From JBFLYZ01 sp040756415 (GTDB lineage Bacteria; Bacteroidota; Bacteroidia; JADZBD01), in contig JBFLYZ010000002.1 in the NCBI GenBank assembly GCA_040756415.1, forward strand, positions 60,059-124,058: a DNA stretch of 64,000 nucleotides, read 5' to 3'. The notes under the pieces are model-generated. The model worked only from the letters and a program-made list of their open reading frames with translations. It was not told the origin of the DNA and did not search any database. The position numbers and the translations under genes were made by a program. This document shows positions 1 through 7,059 of this stretch, in pieces; positions within the stretch are counted from its first letter, which is position 1, and the number at the start of each line of letters is the position of its first letter.

Positions 1-299
1 TCGTAGATCACCCGGACGCGTTTTCCGCTTGCGTAGGCATTGTTCAGCGCCCCGGCAATATTGGCCACGCTGCCCGAGCTGGTGGTATTATAGATGCAGA
101 TATCGATACTGTACTGGGCCCGGTTGATATACTGCACCAGGGTATCATCGGCCGTATTGTTCAGGTAGACCGCATTGACGCCCGTTGAAACACTGGTATC
201 CACCGGCTGCGTGAAATAACAGATGATCTTGCGCGGAGCCTGGGCGAGCAGGAACGGGCAGCAAGAGAGCAAGAAGATCAGCGCCTGCAGGGATCTCAT
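1..299 (-). CDS. Phospholipase D-like secreted protein (5' part; rest lies beyond the window edge)
   Basis: Only the first 99 codons are present; the frame is open to base 1. The protein starts with a classical signal peptide (MRSLQALIFLLSCCPFLLAQ) and continues with AVYLNN, DDTLVQYINRAQYSIDICIY and KRVRVIYD. This resembles the N-terminal half of secreted Bacteroidota phospholipase D-like (HKD-type) domains, where a short strand-helix unit precedes the first HxKxxxxD motif. That catalytic motif is outside the window, so activity cannot be judged. The ATG lies 4 nt after a TAnnTTTG promoter element. Family assignment is by resemblance of the N-terminal pattern and is moderately certain. Confidence 0.6.
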   Translation of the reverse strand, partial: MRSLQALIFLLSCCPFLLAQAPRKIICYFTQPVDTSVSTGVNAVYLNNTADDTLVQYINRAQYSIDICIYNTTSSGSVANIAGALNNAYASGKRVRVIY

Positions 300-303
300 C
301 CCG

Positions 304-311
304 CAAAGGTA
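304..311 (-). promoter_or_regulatory. -7 promoter element TACCTTTG
   Basis: Read on the minus strand this is a perfect TAnnTTTG box, 4 nt before the ATG at 299. It would give an essentially leaderless transcript. No convincing -33 TTTG at the usual spacing is seen. Confidence 0.5.
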
Positions 312-369
312 GGATATTCGCCCCGGATAAATTCCGGCCGGCTGGCGGGATGAATAGTTGAAAGTTTCA

Positions 370-377
370 TACTTTTG
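370..377 (+). promoter_or_regulatory. -7 promoter element TACTTTTG
   Basis: A perfect TAnnTTTG box ends 19 nt before the ATG at 397 and supports that start over the GTG-type start at 358, which lies upstream of the box. Confidence 0.5.
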
Positions 378-396
378 CCCGACCAAATTTTTTACA

Positions 397-1371
397 ATGA
401 AAAGAGGACCGATATCACAATTCATGGAGAAGCATTACCTGCATTTCAATGCAGCCGCCATGATGGACGCTTCGAAAGCGTATGAAGCGCATATGAATGA
501 AGGGGGCAAGATGATGATCACCCTGGCAGGGGCCATGAGCACGGCCGAGCTGGGCATATCGCTGGCTGAAATGATACGCCAGGATAAGGTGCAGATCATC
601 TCCTGTACGGGCGCCAACCTGGAAGAGGATATCATGAACCTGGTGGCGCACAACCATTATAAGCGCGTGCCCAACTACCGCGATCTCTCACCGCAGGAAG
701 AATGGAACCTGCTGGAAAATCATTATAACCGGGTGACCGATACCTGCATTCCCGAGGAGGAGGCCTTCCGCAGGCTGCAGAAGCACATTTACAAGGTGTG
801 GAAGGATGCCGATGCGAAAGGAGAGCGTTATTTCCCGCACGAATACATGTACAAGATATTGCTCTCGGGCGACCTGGAGCAGTACTACGAGATCGATCCG
901 AAGAACTCATGGATGCTGGCCGCTGCGGAGAAGAACCTGCCCATCGTGGTGCCCGGGTGGGAAGATTCCACCATGGGAAATATATTCGCTTCTTATGTGA
1001 TCAAAAAGGATATCAAGGCCGGCACGATGAAATCGGGTATCGAATACATGGCCTGGCTGGCCGACTGGTACAAGCAGAACTGCGGGGGCAAAGGAGTAGG
1101 ATTTTTCCAGATAGGCGGAGGCATTGCCGGTGATTTCCCCATCTGCGTAGTGCCCATGCTGTACCAGGATATGGAAATGCACGATGTGCCCTTCTGGTCC
1201 TATTTCTGCCAGATATCCGATTCAACGACCAGCTACGGCTCGTATTCGGGCGCTGTGCCCAATGAGAAAATCACCTGGGGCAAGCTGGACATCCATACGC
1301 CTAAATTCATTGTGGAGAGCGATGCTTCGATCGTGGCGCCCCTTATTTTCGCCTGGGTGCTGGGTTGGTGA
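397..1371 (+). CDS. Deoxyhypusine synthase-like aminobutyl/aminopropyl-transferase
   Basis: This 324-residue protein belongs to the deoxyhypusine synthase family (PF01916): it has TGANLEED (71-78), GWEDSTMGN (187-195), the glycine triplet GGGIAGD (240-246) and the C-terminal block NEKITWGK (289-296). In eukaryotic DHS the TWGK-type lysine (human K329) forms the covalent enzyme-substrate imine; here it is kept as K296, and the glutamate matching human E323 is kept as E290. Positions matching human H288 and D316 in the spermidine pocket are D246 and Y283. Bacteria have no eIF5A, so the acceptor must differ; homospermidine or another polyamine conjugate is plausible but not shown. The start at 397 is chosen because the promoter box lies just upstream. 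Confidence 0.85.
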   Translation: MKRGPISQFMEKHYLHFNAAAMMDASKAYEAHMNEGGKMMITLAGAMSTAELGISLAEMIRQDKVQIISCTGANLEEDIMNLVAHNHYKRVPNYRDLSPQEEWNLLENHYNRVTDTCIPEEEAFRRLQKHIYKVWKDADAKGERYFPHEYMYKILLSGDLEQYYEIDPKNSWMLAAAEKNLPIVVPGWEDSTMGNIFASYVIKKDIKAGTMKSGIEYMAWLADWYKQNCGGKGVGFFQIGGGIAGDFPICVVPMLYQDMEMHDVPFWSYFCQISDSTTSYGSYSGAVPNEKITWGKLDIHTPKFIVESDASIVAPLIFAWVLGW

Positions 1372-1383
1372 CAGAAGGTAGAG

Positions 1384-1424
1384 AAAACAAAAACGGTCCG
1401 CCTGTGGCGGACCGTTTTTGTTTT
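1384..1424. terminator. Bidirectional intrinsic terminator
   Basis: A perfect 19-bp inverted repeat (1384-1402 and 1406-1424) with a TGT loop has a GC-rich core (CGGTCCGCC) flanked by A and T runs on each side. It sits between the convergent DHS-like and SWIB genes and can stop transcription from both. Confidence 0.9.
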
Positions 1425-1437
1425 AAAGCAGACAGTA

Positions 1438-1710
1438 TTACTTTACGTGCTTGCTGATCATCTTTGCCATGTCGAACATGGAAACCTGCGATTTGCCACC
1501 GAAGATGGGTTTCAGTTTGGCATCAGCATTGATCATACGCTTGTTCTTCTTGTCCTGTAAGCCGTTCTTCTTGATGTAAGCCCACATTTTTTTAACAATC
1601 TCCGTACGAGGAAGTGCTTTCCCGCCTACAACTTCAGCCAGTGTAGCGCTGGGGGTGAGAGGTTTCATGAATGCTGCGTTAGGCTTGCGTGCTGATTTTT
1701 TCTTTGCCAT
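1438..1710 (-). CDS. SWIB/MDM2 domain protein
   Basis: This is a 90-residue protein with a basic N-terminus (MAKKKSARKPNAAFMKPLTP) followed by a complete SWIB fold: LAEVVGGKALPRTEIVKKMW, AYIKKNGLQDKKNKRMINAD, then FGGKSQVSMFDMAKMI. Stand-alone SWIB proteins occur in Chlamydiae and many Bacteroidota and are thought to act on chromatin-like DNA or RNA polymerase; the bacterial role is not established. The lysine-rich tail suggests nucleic acid binding. It starts 17 nt after the meaB stop codon and has no obvious promoter of its own, so it may be co-transcribed with meaB. Confidence 0.88.
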   Translation of the reverse strand: MAKKKSARKPNAAFMKPLTPSATLAEVVGGKALPRTEIVKKMWAYIKKNGLQDKKNKRMINADAKLKPIFGGKSQVSMFDMAKMISKHVK

Positions 1711-1727
1711 TTGTTTTGGTTTTTTGG

Positions 1728-2624
1728 TTAATAATTATGGTAAAATTTTTTGACGAGCAAATATATATTAAAATTTCCCCTCTGTAGCTCATTGTGAATA
1801 AGTTTTTGTAACTCCCCTTTTTCCACGTTTTTCATTCGGAAATTACGTATCAGGGTATAGGCCTTTTCGGTCAGAAGAAACTCCTTTTTTTCATGGTCCG
1901 CAGAGCATTTCCCGATGGCGGAAATCAATTCGTCTATACCCTCCCCCCTGGTCGCAACCGACCTGATGACGGGGGTTTCAGCGGTTTTTGAACGGACCAG
2001 GTCGACCAGGTTGGATACGAACATATCGGCTCCTTCCCGATCGGCCTTATTGACCACGAATACATCGGCAATCTCCATAATTCCCGCTTTCAGGGTTTGC
2101 ACCTCATCCCCCGCCTCGGGCACCAAAACCACGATGGTACAGTCGGCCAGACCCGCGATTTCCACCTCGCTCTGGCCTACCCCTACCGTTTCAACGATCA
2201 CCAGGTCGAACCCAAAGGCGCGCATGACATCCGTGATCTCGATGGTTTTCGCTGACAATCCGCCCAGCGAACCGCGCGTGGCCAGCGAGCGGATGAACAC
2301 TTTTTCATTGGTAAAGTGCTCGGCCATTCTCAGCCGGTCGCCCAGCAGGGAGCCGTAGTTGAAGGGCGAGGTAGGGTCAATGGCCACGATGCCAACGGTC
2401 CTGCCCTCTCCGGTAAGCCTCCTGATCACCGCGTTGATGAGCGTGCTTTTGCCCGCACCGGGCGGGCCGGTTATGCCGATAATGCGGTTATCTTTCGCGA
2501 AGCGCAGCGAAGTGAGTATCTCTTCGCTTCCTTCAATCTCGTTCTCCACGATAGTGATGCAGCGCGCCAGGGCCTTGACATCGCCCGAATAGAATCGCTC
2601 CAGCAGGATAGCTAGTTCACCCAT
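1728..2624 (-). CDS. meaB: Methylmalonyl-CoA mutase-associated GTPase MeaB (ArgK family)
   Basis: This 298-residue G3E-family GTPase loads and protects adenosylcobalamin in methylmalonyl-CoA mutase. Visible motifs are Walker A GPPGAGKS (53-60), the DPTSPFNYGSLLGDRLRM switch segment, the ETVGVGQSEVEIAGLADC region with the Walker B/switch II glutamates, and NKAD for guanine specificity. Length is at the short end of the usual 310-330 residues. The mutase subunits are not in this window. The ATG is 5 nt from a TAnnTTTG element shared in a 63-bp divergent region with the glycosyltransferase gene at 2688. Confidence 0.95.
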   Translation of the reverse strand: MGELAILLERFYSGDVKALARCITIVENEIEGSEEILTSLRFAKDNRIIGITGPPGAGKSTLINAVIRRLTGEGRTVGIVAIDPTSPFNYGSLLGDRLRMAEHFTNEKVFIRSLATRGSLGGLSAKTIEITDVMRAFGFDLVIVETVGVGQSEVEIAGLADCTIVVLVPEAGDEVQTLKAGIMEIADVFVVNKADREGADMFVSNLVDLVRSKTAETPVIRSVATRGEGIDELISAIGKCSADHEKKEFLLTEKAYTLIRNFRMKNVEKGELQKLIHNELQRGNFNIYLLVKKFYHNY

Positions 2625-2629
2625 CAGAG

Positions 2630-2637
2630 CAAAGATA
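2630..2637 (-). promoter_or_regulatory. -7 promoter element TATCTTTG (meaB)
   Basis: A perfect TAnnTTTG on the minus strand ends 5 nt before the meaB ATG at 2624, implying a leaderless or near-leaderless mRNA. Confidence 0.55.
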
Positions 2638-2674
2638 GAATTTTACCAGCGGTGCTGCGGTGGTCGAATAATCT

Positions 2675-2682
2675 TAAATTTG
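2675..2682 (+). promoter_or_regulatory. -7 promoter element TAAATTTG
   Basis: A perfect TAnnTTTG ends 5 nt before the ATG at 2688, back to back with the meaB promoter element. Confidence 0.55.
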
Positions 2683-2687
2683 CCTGT

Positions 2688-3455
2688 ATGCCTTCCCTTT
2701 CGGTCGTTATCATCACGTACAACGAAGAGCGCAACATCGGCCGCTGCCTCGACTCGGTGAAGGACATTGCCGATGAGATCGTGGTGCTCGACTCCTTTTC
2801 CACCGACAGGACCGAAGCTATATGTAAAGAAAAAGGCGCAAAGTTCTTCCAGCATGCCTTCGATGGGCATATCGAGCAAAAGAACAGGGCCGTTACTTAC
2901 GCCCGCTTCCCTCACGTGCTTTCGCTCGATGCGGATGAGGCGCTTTCTGAGGAGCTGAAGCGCTCCATCCTGGAGGTGAAGAACACATGGACCAGGGATG
3001 GCTATTACATGAACCGCCTGACCAATTACTGCGGCAAATGGATAAAGCATTGCGGCTGGTATCCCGATGCCAAGCTGCGCCTATGGGATTCGCGTAAAGG
3101 CAAATGGACCGGGGTCAACCCCCACGACCGGTACGAGATGCTGGAAGGTGACAGGAACACCGGATTTCTCAGGGGCGACCTGCTTCATTACAGCTATTAT
3201 ACGCTGGACGATCACTACCGGCAGATCGATTATTTCACCGACATTTCGGCCCGCGAGCTTTTCCGCAAAGACGCCAGGGCGGGATGGCTCAGGACCTATT
3301 CGAGCCCCGTCATTAAATTCGTGCGCGATTATTTCATCAAGCTGGGCTTTCTTGACGGGAAAGCGGGCTTTACGATCAGCAGGATATCCGCCTATGGCGC
3401 TTTTCTCAAATACAAAAAATTAAGAACGCTCCGGGCGAATGCCAAAAGCTCCTGA
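2688..3455 (+). CDS. Family 2 glycosyltransferase (WaaE/KdtX-like)
   Basis: This 255-residue GT-A glycosyltransferase begins MPSLSVVIITYNEERNIGRC and has the nucleotide-binding DEIVVLDSFSTDRT segment and the metal-binding LDADEA motif near residue 90. It closely follows the pattern of LPS-core beta-1,4-glucosyltransferases of the WaaE/LgtF type, which use UDP-sugars on the cytoplasmic side of the inner membrane. The C-terminal part (FVRDYFIKLGFLDGKAGF) is also typical of that group. The ATG at 2688 is preferred over a GTG at 2652 because the promoter element lies between them. The 3' end overlaps the next gene by 17 nt, suggesting coupling with a heptosyltransferase-like gene. Confidence 0.88.
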   Translation: MPSLSVVIITYNEERNIGRCLDSVKDIADEIVVLDSFSTDRTEAICKEKGAKFFQHAFDGHIEQKNRAVTYARFPHVLSLDADEALSEELKRSILEVKNTWTRDGYYMNRLTNYCGKWIKHCGWYPDAKLRLWDSRKGKWTGVNPHDRYEMLEGDRNTGFLRGDLLHYSYYTLDDHYRQIDYFTDISARELFRKDARAGWLRTYSSPVIKFVRDYFIKLGFLDGKAGFTISRISAYGAFLKYKKLRTLRANAKSS

Positions 3456-4443
3456 AAAAATAATCGTCAGCCGTACTGACAGCATTGGCGATGTAATGCT
3501 CACCTTGCCGCTCGCTGGGGTCCTGAAACAGCATTTCCCTTCCTGCCACATCCTCTTCCTCGGGCGCAAATATACCCGTCCTGTAATTGAATGCTGCACG
3601 CACGCTGACCAGTTCCTGGACTGGGACGAGATCTCCGAACAGCCTCCAGCGGAACAAAAAAGAGCGCTTTCTTCCGTGGGCGCGGATACGATCATCCATG
3701 TTTTCCCGAACAGAAAAGTGGCGTTTGCAGCCAGGGCGGCCGCCATACCGCTGCGCATAGGGACCAGCCACCGCATTTATCATTGGACCACCTGCAACAG
3801 CCGGCCGTCCTTCACCCGCAGGCGTTCCGGCCTGCACGAGGCCCAGCTCAACCTCAGGCTGCTTTCCCCGCTGGGCATCCCTACCGAATATCCGCTTGGC
3901 GAGCTCTGGAACTATTACGGTTTCGGGAAAATCAAACCGCTGCCCGGGCACCTGCTTTCACTTATCGATCCATCCCGCTTCAACCTGCTGCTGCATCCCC
4001 GGTCAAAGGGTAGCGCCAGGGAATGGGGATTGAATAATTTTTCACGCCTGGCCGATATCCTTCCCCTGGAACGATTCAAGCTGTTCATAACCGGAACGCG
4101 CGAGGAGGGCGAGTCGCTGGGCCCCCTTAAGCAGAAACACAACGTTTGCGATCTTACCGGAAAACTCAGCCTTGACGAACTGATCGCTTTTATCTGCGCT
4201 GCTGACGGCCTGGTTTCCGCCAGCACGGGCCCCTTACACATTGCGGCTGCGCTGGGAAAAAAAGCAATAGGTATTTATGCGCCTATGCGGCCCATCCACC
4301 CCGGGCGCTGGATGCCGCTGGGCAGCAAGGCGAGCTATCTGGTGCTGGACAAATCCTGCAGCGCGTGCAGGAAAAACCATGACTGCGCCTGTATACGCAG
4401 CATCGATCCCGAGCAGGTAAAAGCCGAGCTGCTGCGCGCTTAG
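3439..4443 (+). CDS. Family 9 glycosyltransferase (ADP-heptose:LPS heptosyltransferase-like)
   Basis: This 334-residue GT-B protein opens with KIIVSRTDSIGDVMLTLPLA, the GT9 N-terminal signature, and carries LHPRSKGSAREWG and SASTGPLHIAAALGKKAIGI in the donor-binding C-terminal half. Family members transfer heptose or related sugars to the LPS inner core. A C-terminal cysteine cluster (CSACRKNHDCACI) matches the cysteine-rich tail of many GT9 members. It overlaps the upstream GT2 gene by 17 nt, a sign of co-translation, and its stop overlaps the stop of the convergent gene by 4 nt. Confidence 0.9.
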   Translation: MPKAPEKIIVSRTDSIGDVMLTLPLAGVLKQHFPSCHILFLGRKYTRPVIECCTHADQFLDWDEISEQPPAEQKRALSSVGADTIIHVFPNRKVAFAARAAAIPLRIGTSHRIYHWTTCNSRPSFTRRRSGLHEAQLNLRLLSPLGIPTEYPLGELWNYYGFGKIKPLPGHLLSLIDPSRFNLLLHPRSKGSAREWGLNNFSRLADILPLERFKLFITGTREEGESLGPLKQKHNVCDLTGKLSLDELIAFICAADGLVSASTGPLHIAAALGKKAIGIYAPMRPIHPGRWMPLGSKASYLVLDKSCSACRKNHDCACIRSIDPEQVKAELLRA

Positions 4444-5387
4444 AACAGGCGTTTGCCGTAAGCTTTTACCGGCTCCAGCACGCGGGCCGTCACTTCTGCG
4501 AGGCTGAACCGCTCCTTCAGCGGCTTCCTGTTCCTTACCGCTTTCCGGTAATCCATGTAGCTGCGGTAATAAGCCGCGTCAAGCGCCAGCCACCGCAGCA
4601 GCAAGCCCCCGGTTTGCTGCGTTTTCCATAAAAAGCGCCTGAACCCCGACAAATGCAGGTAGTGGAAAATGTGCCTGTTCCTTTTCGCTATGCGCTTTAC
4701 ATGATCGCGGCCAAGGGCCGAGATGGTGCTGGAAAGTACATGCGTACAGCGGGCCTGAGGCTCATAATAGCACGCCCAGCCTTTTCTCCAGGCGCGTACC
4801 GAAAGGTCCACATCCTCCATATAGAAAGGGGAATAGATCTCGTCAAATCCACCCAGGGCGATCAGTTTTTTGCGGTCAACAAGGGCGTTGGCGCCCGAAA
4901 GAAAAAGCGTGGTGCACCAGGTATCCGCGGGCGCATCCTCCAGCGTAAAATTGACCGTTGAGCGCAGGCGTGGGCCCTTCCAGGCGGGATATTTGGCCGA
5001 GTCGATCAGTTTTCCATCCGCATCGTAAATGCCTCCCATCACGCCAAAGGTATCTTGCTTCTGAAAATAGCGGAGCTGCGGTTCAAAATAGCCCTCACGG
5101 AGCTTCACATCCGAATTAAGGATCAATACCAGGTCCATCTTTGCCCGGGAAATGCCCCGGTTGACGTTTTTGGCAAACCCGCCATTGCTGTCTGATACCA
5201 CTACCTGCACACCCGGGTAAGCCTTTTGCAGAAACCCGACCGAATCATCGGCAGAGGCATCGTCAGCGACAATGATCTCGTGCGCGCACCCGCTATGGCG
5301 CAGGGCCGCCACGACCGAAGGAAGGTTCTCTTCCAGCAGCTTTCTTCCGTTGAAGTTCGGTATGACCACCGAAACTGAAGGATCCAT
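4440..5387 (-). CDS. Family 2 glycosyltransferase
   Basis: This 315-residue protein has a GT-A domain: MDPSVSVVIPNFNGRKLLEE, ADDASADDSVGFLQ, the metal-binding LILNSDVKL and the catalytic-base region FYMEDVDLSVRAWRKGWAC. It resembles rhamnosyl- and N-acetylglucosaminyl-transferases used for O-antigen or exopolysaccharide assembly. The donor sugar cannot be read from sequence. It starts 6 nt after the O-antigen ligase-like gene and is almost certainly in the same transcript. Confidence 0.88.
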   Translation of the reverse strand: MDPSVSVVIPNFNGRKLLEENLPSVVAALRHSGCAHEIIVADDASADDSVGFLQKAYPGVQVVVSDSNGGFAKNVNRGISRAKMDLVLILNSDVKLREGYFEPQLRYFQKQDTFGVMGGIYDADGKLIDSAKYPAWKGPRLRSTVNFTLEDAPADTWCTTLFLSGANALVDRKKLIALGGFDEIYSPFYMEDVDLSVRAWRKGWACYYEPQARCTHVLSSTISALGRDHVKRIAKRNRHIFHYLHLSGFRRFLWKTQQTGGLLLRWLALDAAYYRSYMDYRKAVRNRKPLKERFSLAEVTARVLEPVKAYGKRLF

Positions 5388-5393
5388 CGGGGG

Positions 5394-6980
5394 CTAATTT
5401 AGAGGGTTCTGCTGTTCCCTGCTCCGGCCAAACAGGAAGAGGCTATTGAAAAAAGCATAGAAGGTAACGCCCGCCTGCGATTCCAGGGTATCCTCGTTCA
5501 GGAAGGAAAGCACGATGATGATGAAAAAGACCGCATACAGGTAGTCGCGCCACGCGTTTGCCTTCCAGGCCGGATAGAACAGCGAAAAAAGAAAGAGGGC
5601 CAGGCCGGGCAGGCCGAGGGCTACGGCAATAGCCAGGTACTGGTTATGCGAGCGAAGCCTGAACTTTTCCTTGAGCGGTGAGTTTCGTGTCTTGTACATC
5701 TGGGCGAAAGCCCCGGGAGGATCGCCCGTACCCACCCCGAATAAGGGATCCTGCTTAATAATGGCCAGGGCCGTAGCCCAGAACTCCATACGCTGGGTCA
5801 CCGAATGCCCGCTGGGATCGCGGCCGCTGCGGTATTCATTGAATTCCCATACGATCTCGTGGATCCGGGTTCGTATACCCGAATAATCGTTGTAGAGATG
5901 GTTGGCTATGCCTTTTTCAATGGCACGCACATCCTCCGCGTTCAGCGCATTCACGCCATCCGCATCTTTTCTCAGGCCTTTGGAAGTAAGGTAACGCACC
6001 AGCGTAAAACGTATCTCGTTCCCTCTCCTGTCCAGCGCATCGTACCGTATGCGCACCCCCGGCTTCTGATTCCAGGCCGCCTCCAGCTCCTCCCAGCAGA
6101 TATAGAGCCCTACGTAATAGCCGTTCTCCAGTTGCTTGTTATGCAATTCGTGCGCATACATCCCGCCCCTGGGTGTAAGCGAATCCAGGCGGCCGGGATC
6201 GACCTGTTGCTTCACAACATGGCTTTCTTCCAGCTCGCGCACTACGAATGCAATGCCCTGCCAGGCAAATAACGCAAGCGTAAGAGGATACGCGATCTTC
6301 AGCCACGGTTTCCCCCGCCTGAAGATCAGCCACGACAGGAGGGCGAACACGACCGCGATCAGAACAACTATACCCGTTACCGATCCCATGATGAACAGGA
6401 AGACGGTCAGCCATAGCGCCAGCATCCCGTACAGCACCCGCTGGGAGAAAGAGCGGCTATGATAGAGATAGTATCCCAGAATAAAAACGGAAAGGCAGAT
6501 CATCAGCCCGAAACGGATATGCGATACGAAAAGAGAGATCCCGCGCGTTTCGGTTATTTCCTTCCTGACCCAGCCGGTCAGCGCGGCCACGCTGATCAGC
6601 GAGTTGACCGTTATGGCGGCTACGAAAAAGAGCAGGAGGGTTTTGAGCTGTGCCGCGCTGAGCCTGGGCGAGGTGGATAGGATAAGCGGCAAAAGCAACA
6701 GCGGTATTTTGGTACGCACATCGAATCCCCCGTAGCCGAGATCATCGCTGTACAGCAGGCCCGCAAGATGAAGGAACCATACGGCCGACAGCGCCAGTGC
6801 GGCTTTATTCCTCAGAAACGAAGCGAGCTTTGATTTCAGGCCGCCCTCTGCCAGCCAGTTGAGCAGCATGAGCAATTGAGCAAGGCCCATAACAGGTTTG
6901 GAGAAAGGCAGTGAAATGGCCAGGAGCACCAGGCAAAAAAAATAAATACGCGGATGATAGGGGCGCAGCTTATCAGCCAT
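5394..6980 (-). CDS. O-antigen ligase family membrane protein (WaaL/Wzy_C-like)
   Basis: This 528-residue polytopic inner-membrane protein has about ten hydrophobic segments: a cluster in residues 10-240, a large periplasmic loop of roughly 180 residues, and a C-terminal cluster around 430-520. The loop ends in the Wzy_C-type block with DPLFGVGTGDPPGAF and RSHNQYLAIAVALGLPGLAL, the conserved His-containing motif of O-antigen ligases. It probably joins a polysaccharide to a lipid or protein acceptor. It is followed within 6 nt by a GT2 gene, fitting a surface polysaccharide role. Ligase and polymerase cannot be separated by sequence. Confidence 0.85.
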   Translation of the reverse strand: MADKLRPYHPRIYFFCLVLLAISLPFSKPVMGLAQLLMLLNWLAEGGLKSKLASFLRNKAALALSAVWFLHLAGLLYSDDLGYGGFDVRTKIPLLLLPLILSTSPRLSAAQLKTLLLFFVAAITVNSLISVAALTGWVRKEITETRGISLFVSHIRFGLMICLSVFILGYYLYHSRSFSQRVLYGMLALWLTVFLFIMGSVTGIVVLIAVVFALLSWLIFRRGKPWLKIAYPLTLALFAWQGIAFVVRELEESHVVKQQVDPGRLDSLTPRGGMYAHELHNKQLENGYYVGLYICWEELEAAWNQKPGVRIRYDALDRRGNEIRFTLVRYLTSKGLRKDADGVNALNAEDVRAIEKGIANHLYNDYSGIRTRIHEIVWEFNEYRSGRDPSGHSVTQRMEFWATALAIIKQDPLFGVGTGDPPGAFAQMYKTRNSPLKEKFRLRSHNQYLAIAVALGLPGLALFLFSLFYPAWKANAWRDYLYAVFFIIIVLSFLNEDTLESQAGVTFYAFFNSLFLFGRSREQQNPLN

Positions 6981-6987
6981 AACAGGG

Positions 6988-6995
6988 CAAACGTA
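6988..6995 (-). promoter_or_regulatory. -7 promoter element TACGTTTG (O-antigen ligase gene)
   Basis: A perfect TAnnTTTG on the minus strand lies 7 nt before the ATG at 6980 and just downstream of the terminator of the preceding S41 gene, so the glycan genes have their own transcription start. Confidence 0.5.
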
Positions 6996-7024
6996 AGCTT
7001 TTTATAATTATTGCAGGGAACTGA

Positions 7025-7053
7025 AAAAGCCTCCCTTATCACAGGAGGCTTTT
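7025..7053 (-). terminator. Intrinsic terminator after the S41 protease gene
   Basis: A perfect 10-bp stem (7025-7034 with 7044-7053; core GCCTCC/GGAGGC) with a 9-nt loop is flanked by A/T runs, 6 nt beyond the S41 stop codon in the minus direction. Confidence 0.8.
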
Positions 7054-7059
7054 CGGGGT

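Noticed and set aside
1114..1140. Loss of the catalytic lysine in the deoxyhypusine synthase homologue, because GGGVVKHH reads GGGIAGDF
   Set aside because: The catalytic lysine of human DHS (K329) is in the later SWGK block, which is TWGK here. The lysine in the GGG motif is not the imine-forming one, so only pocket changes are reported.
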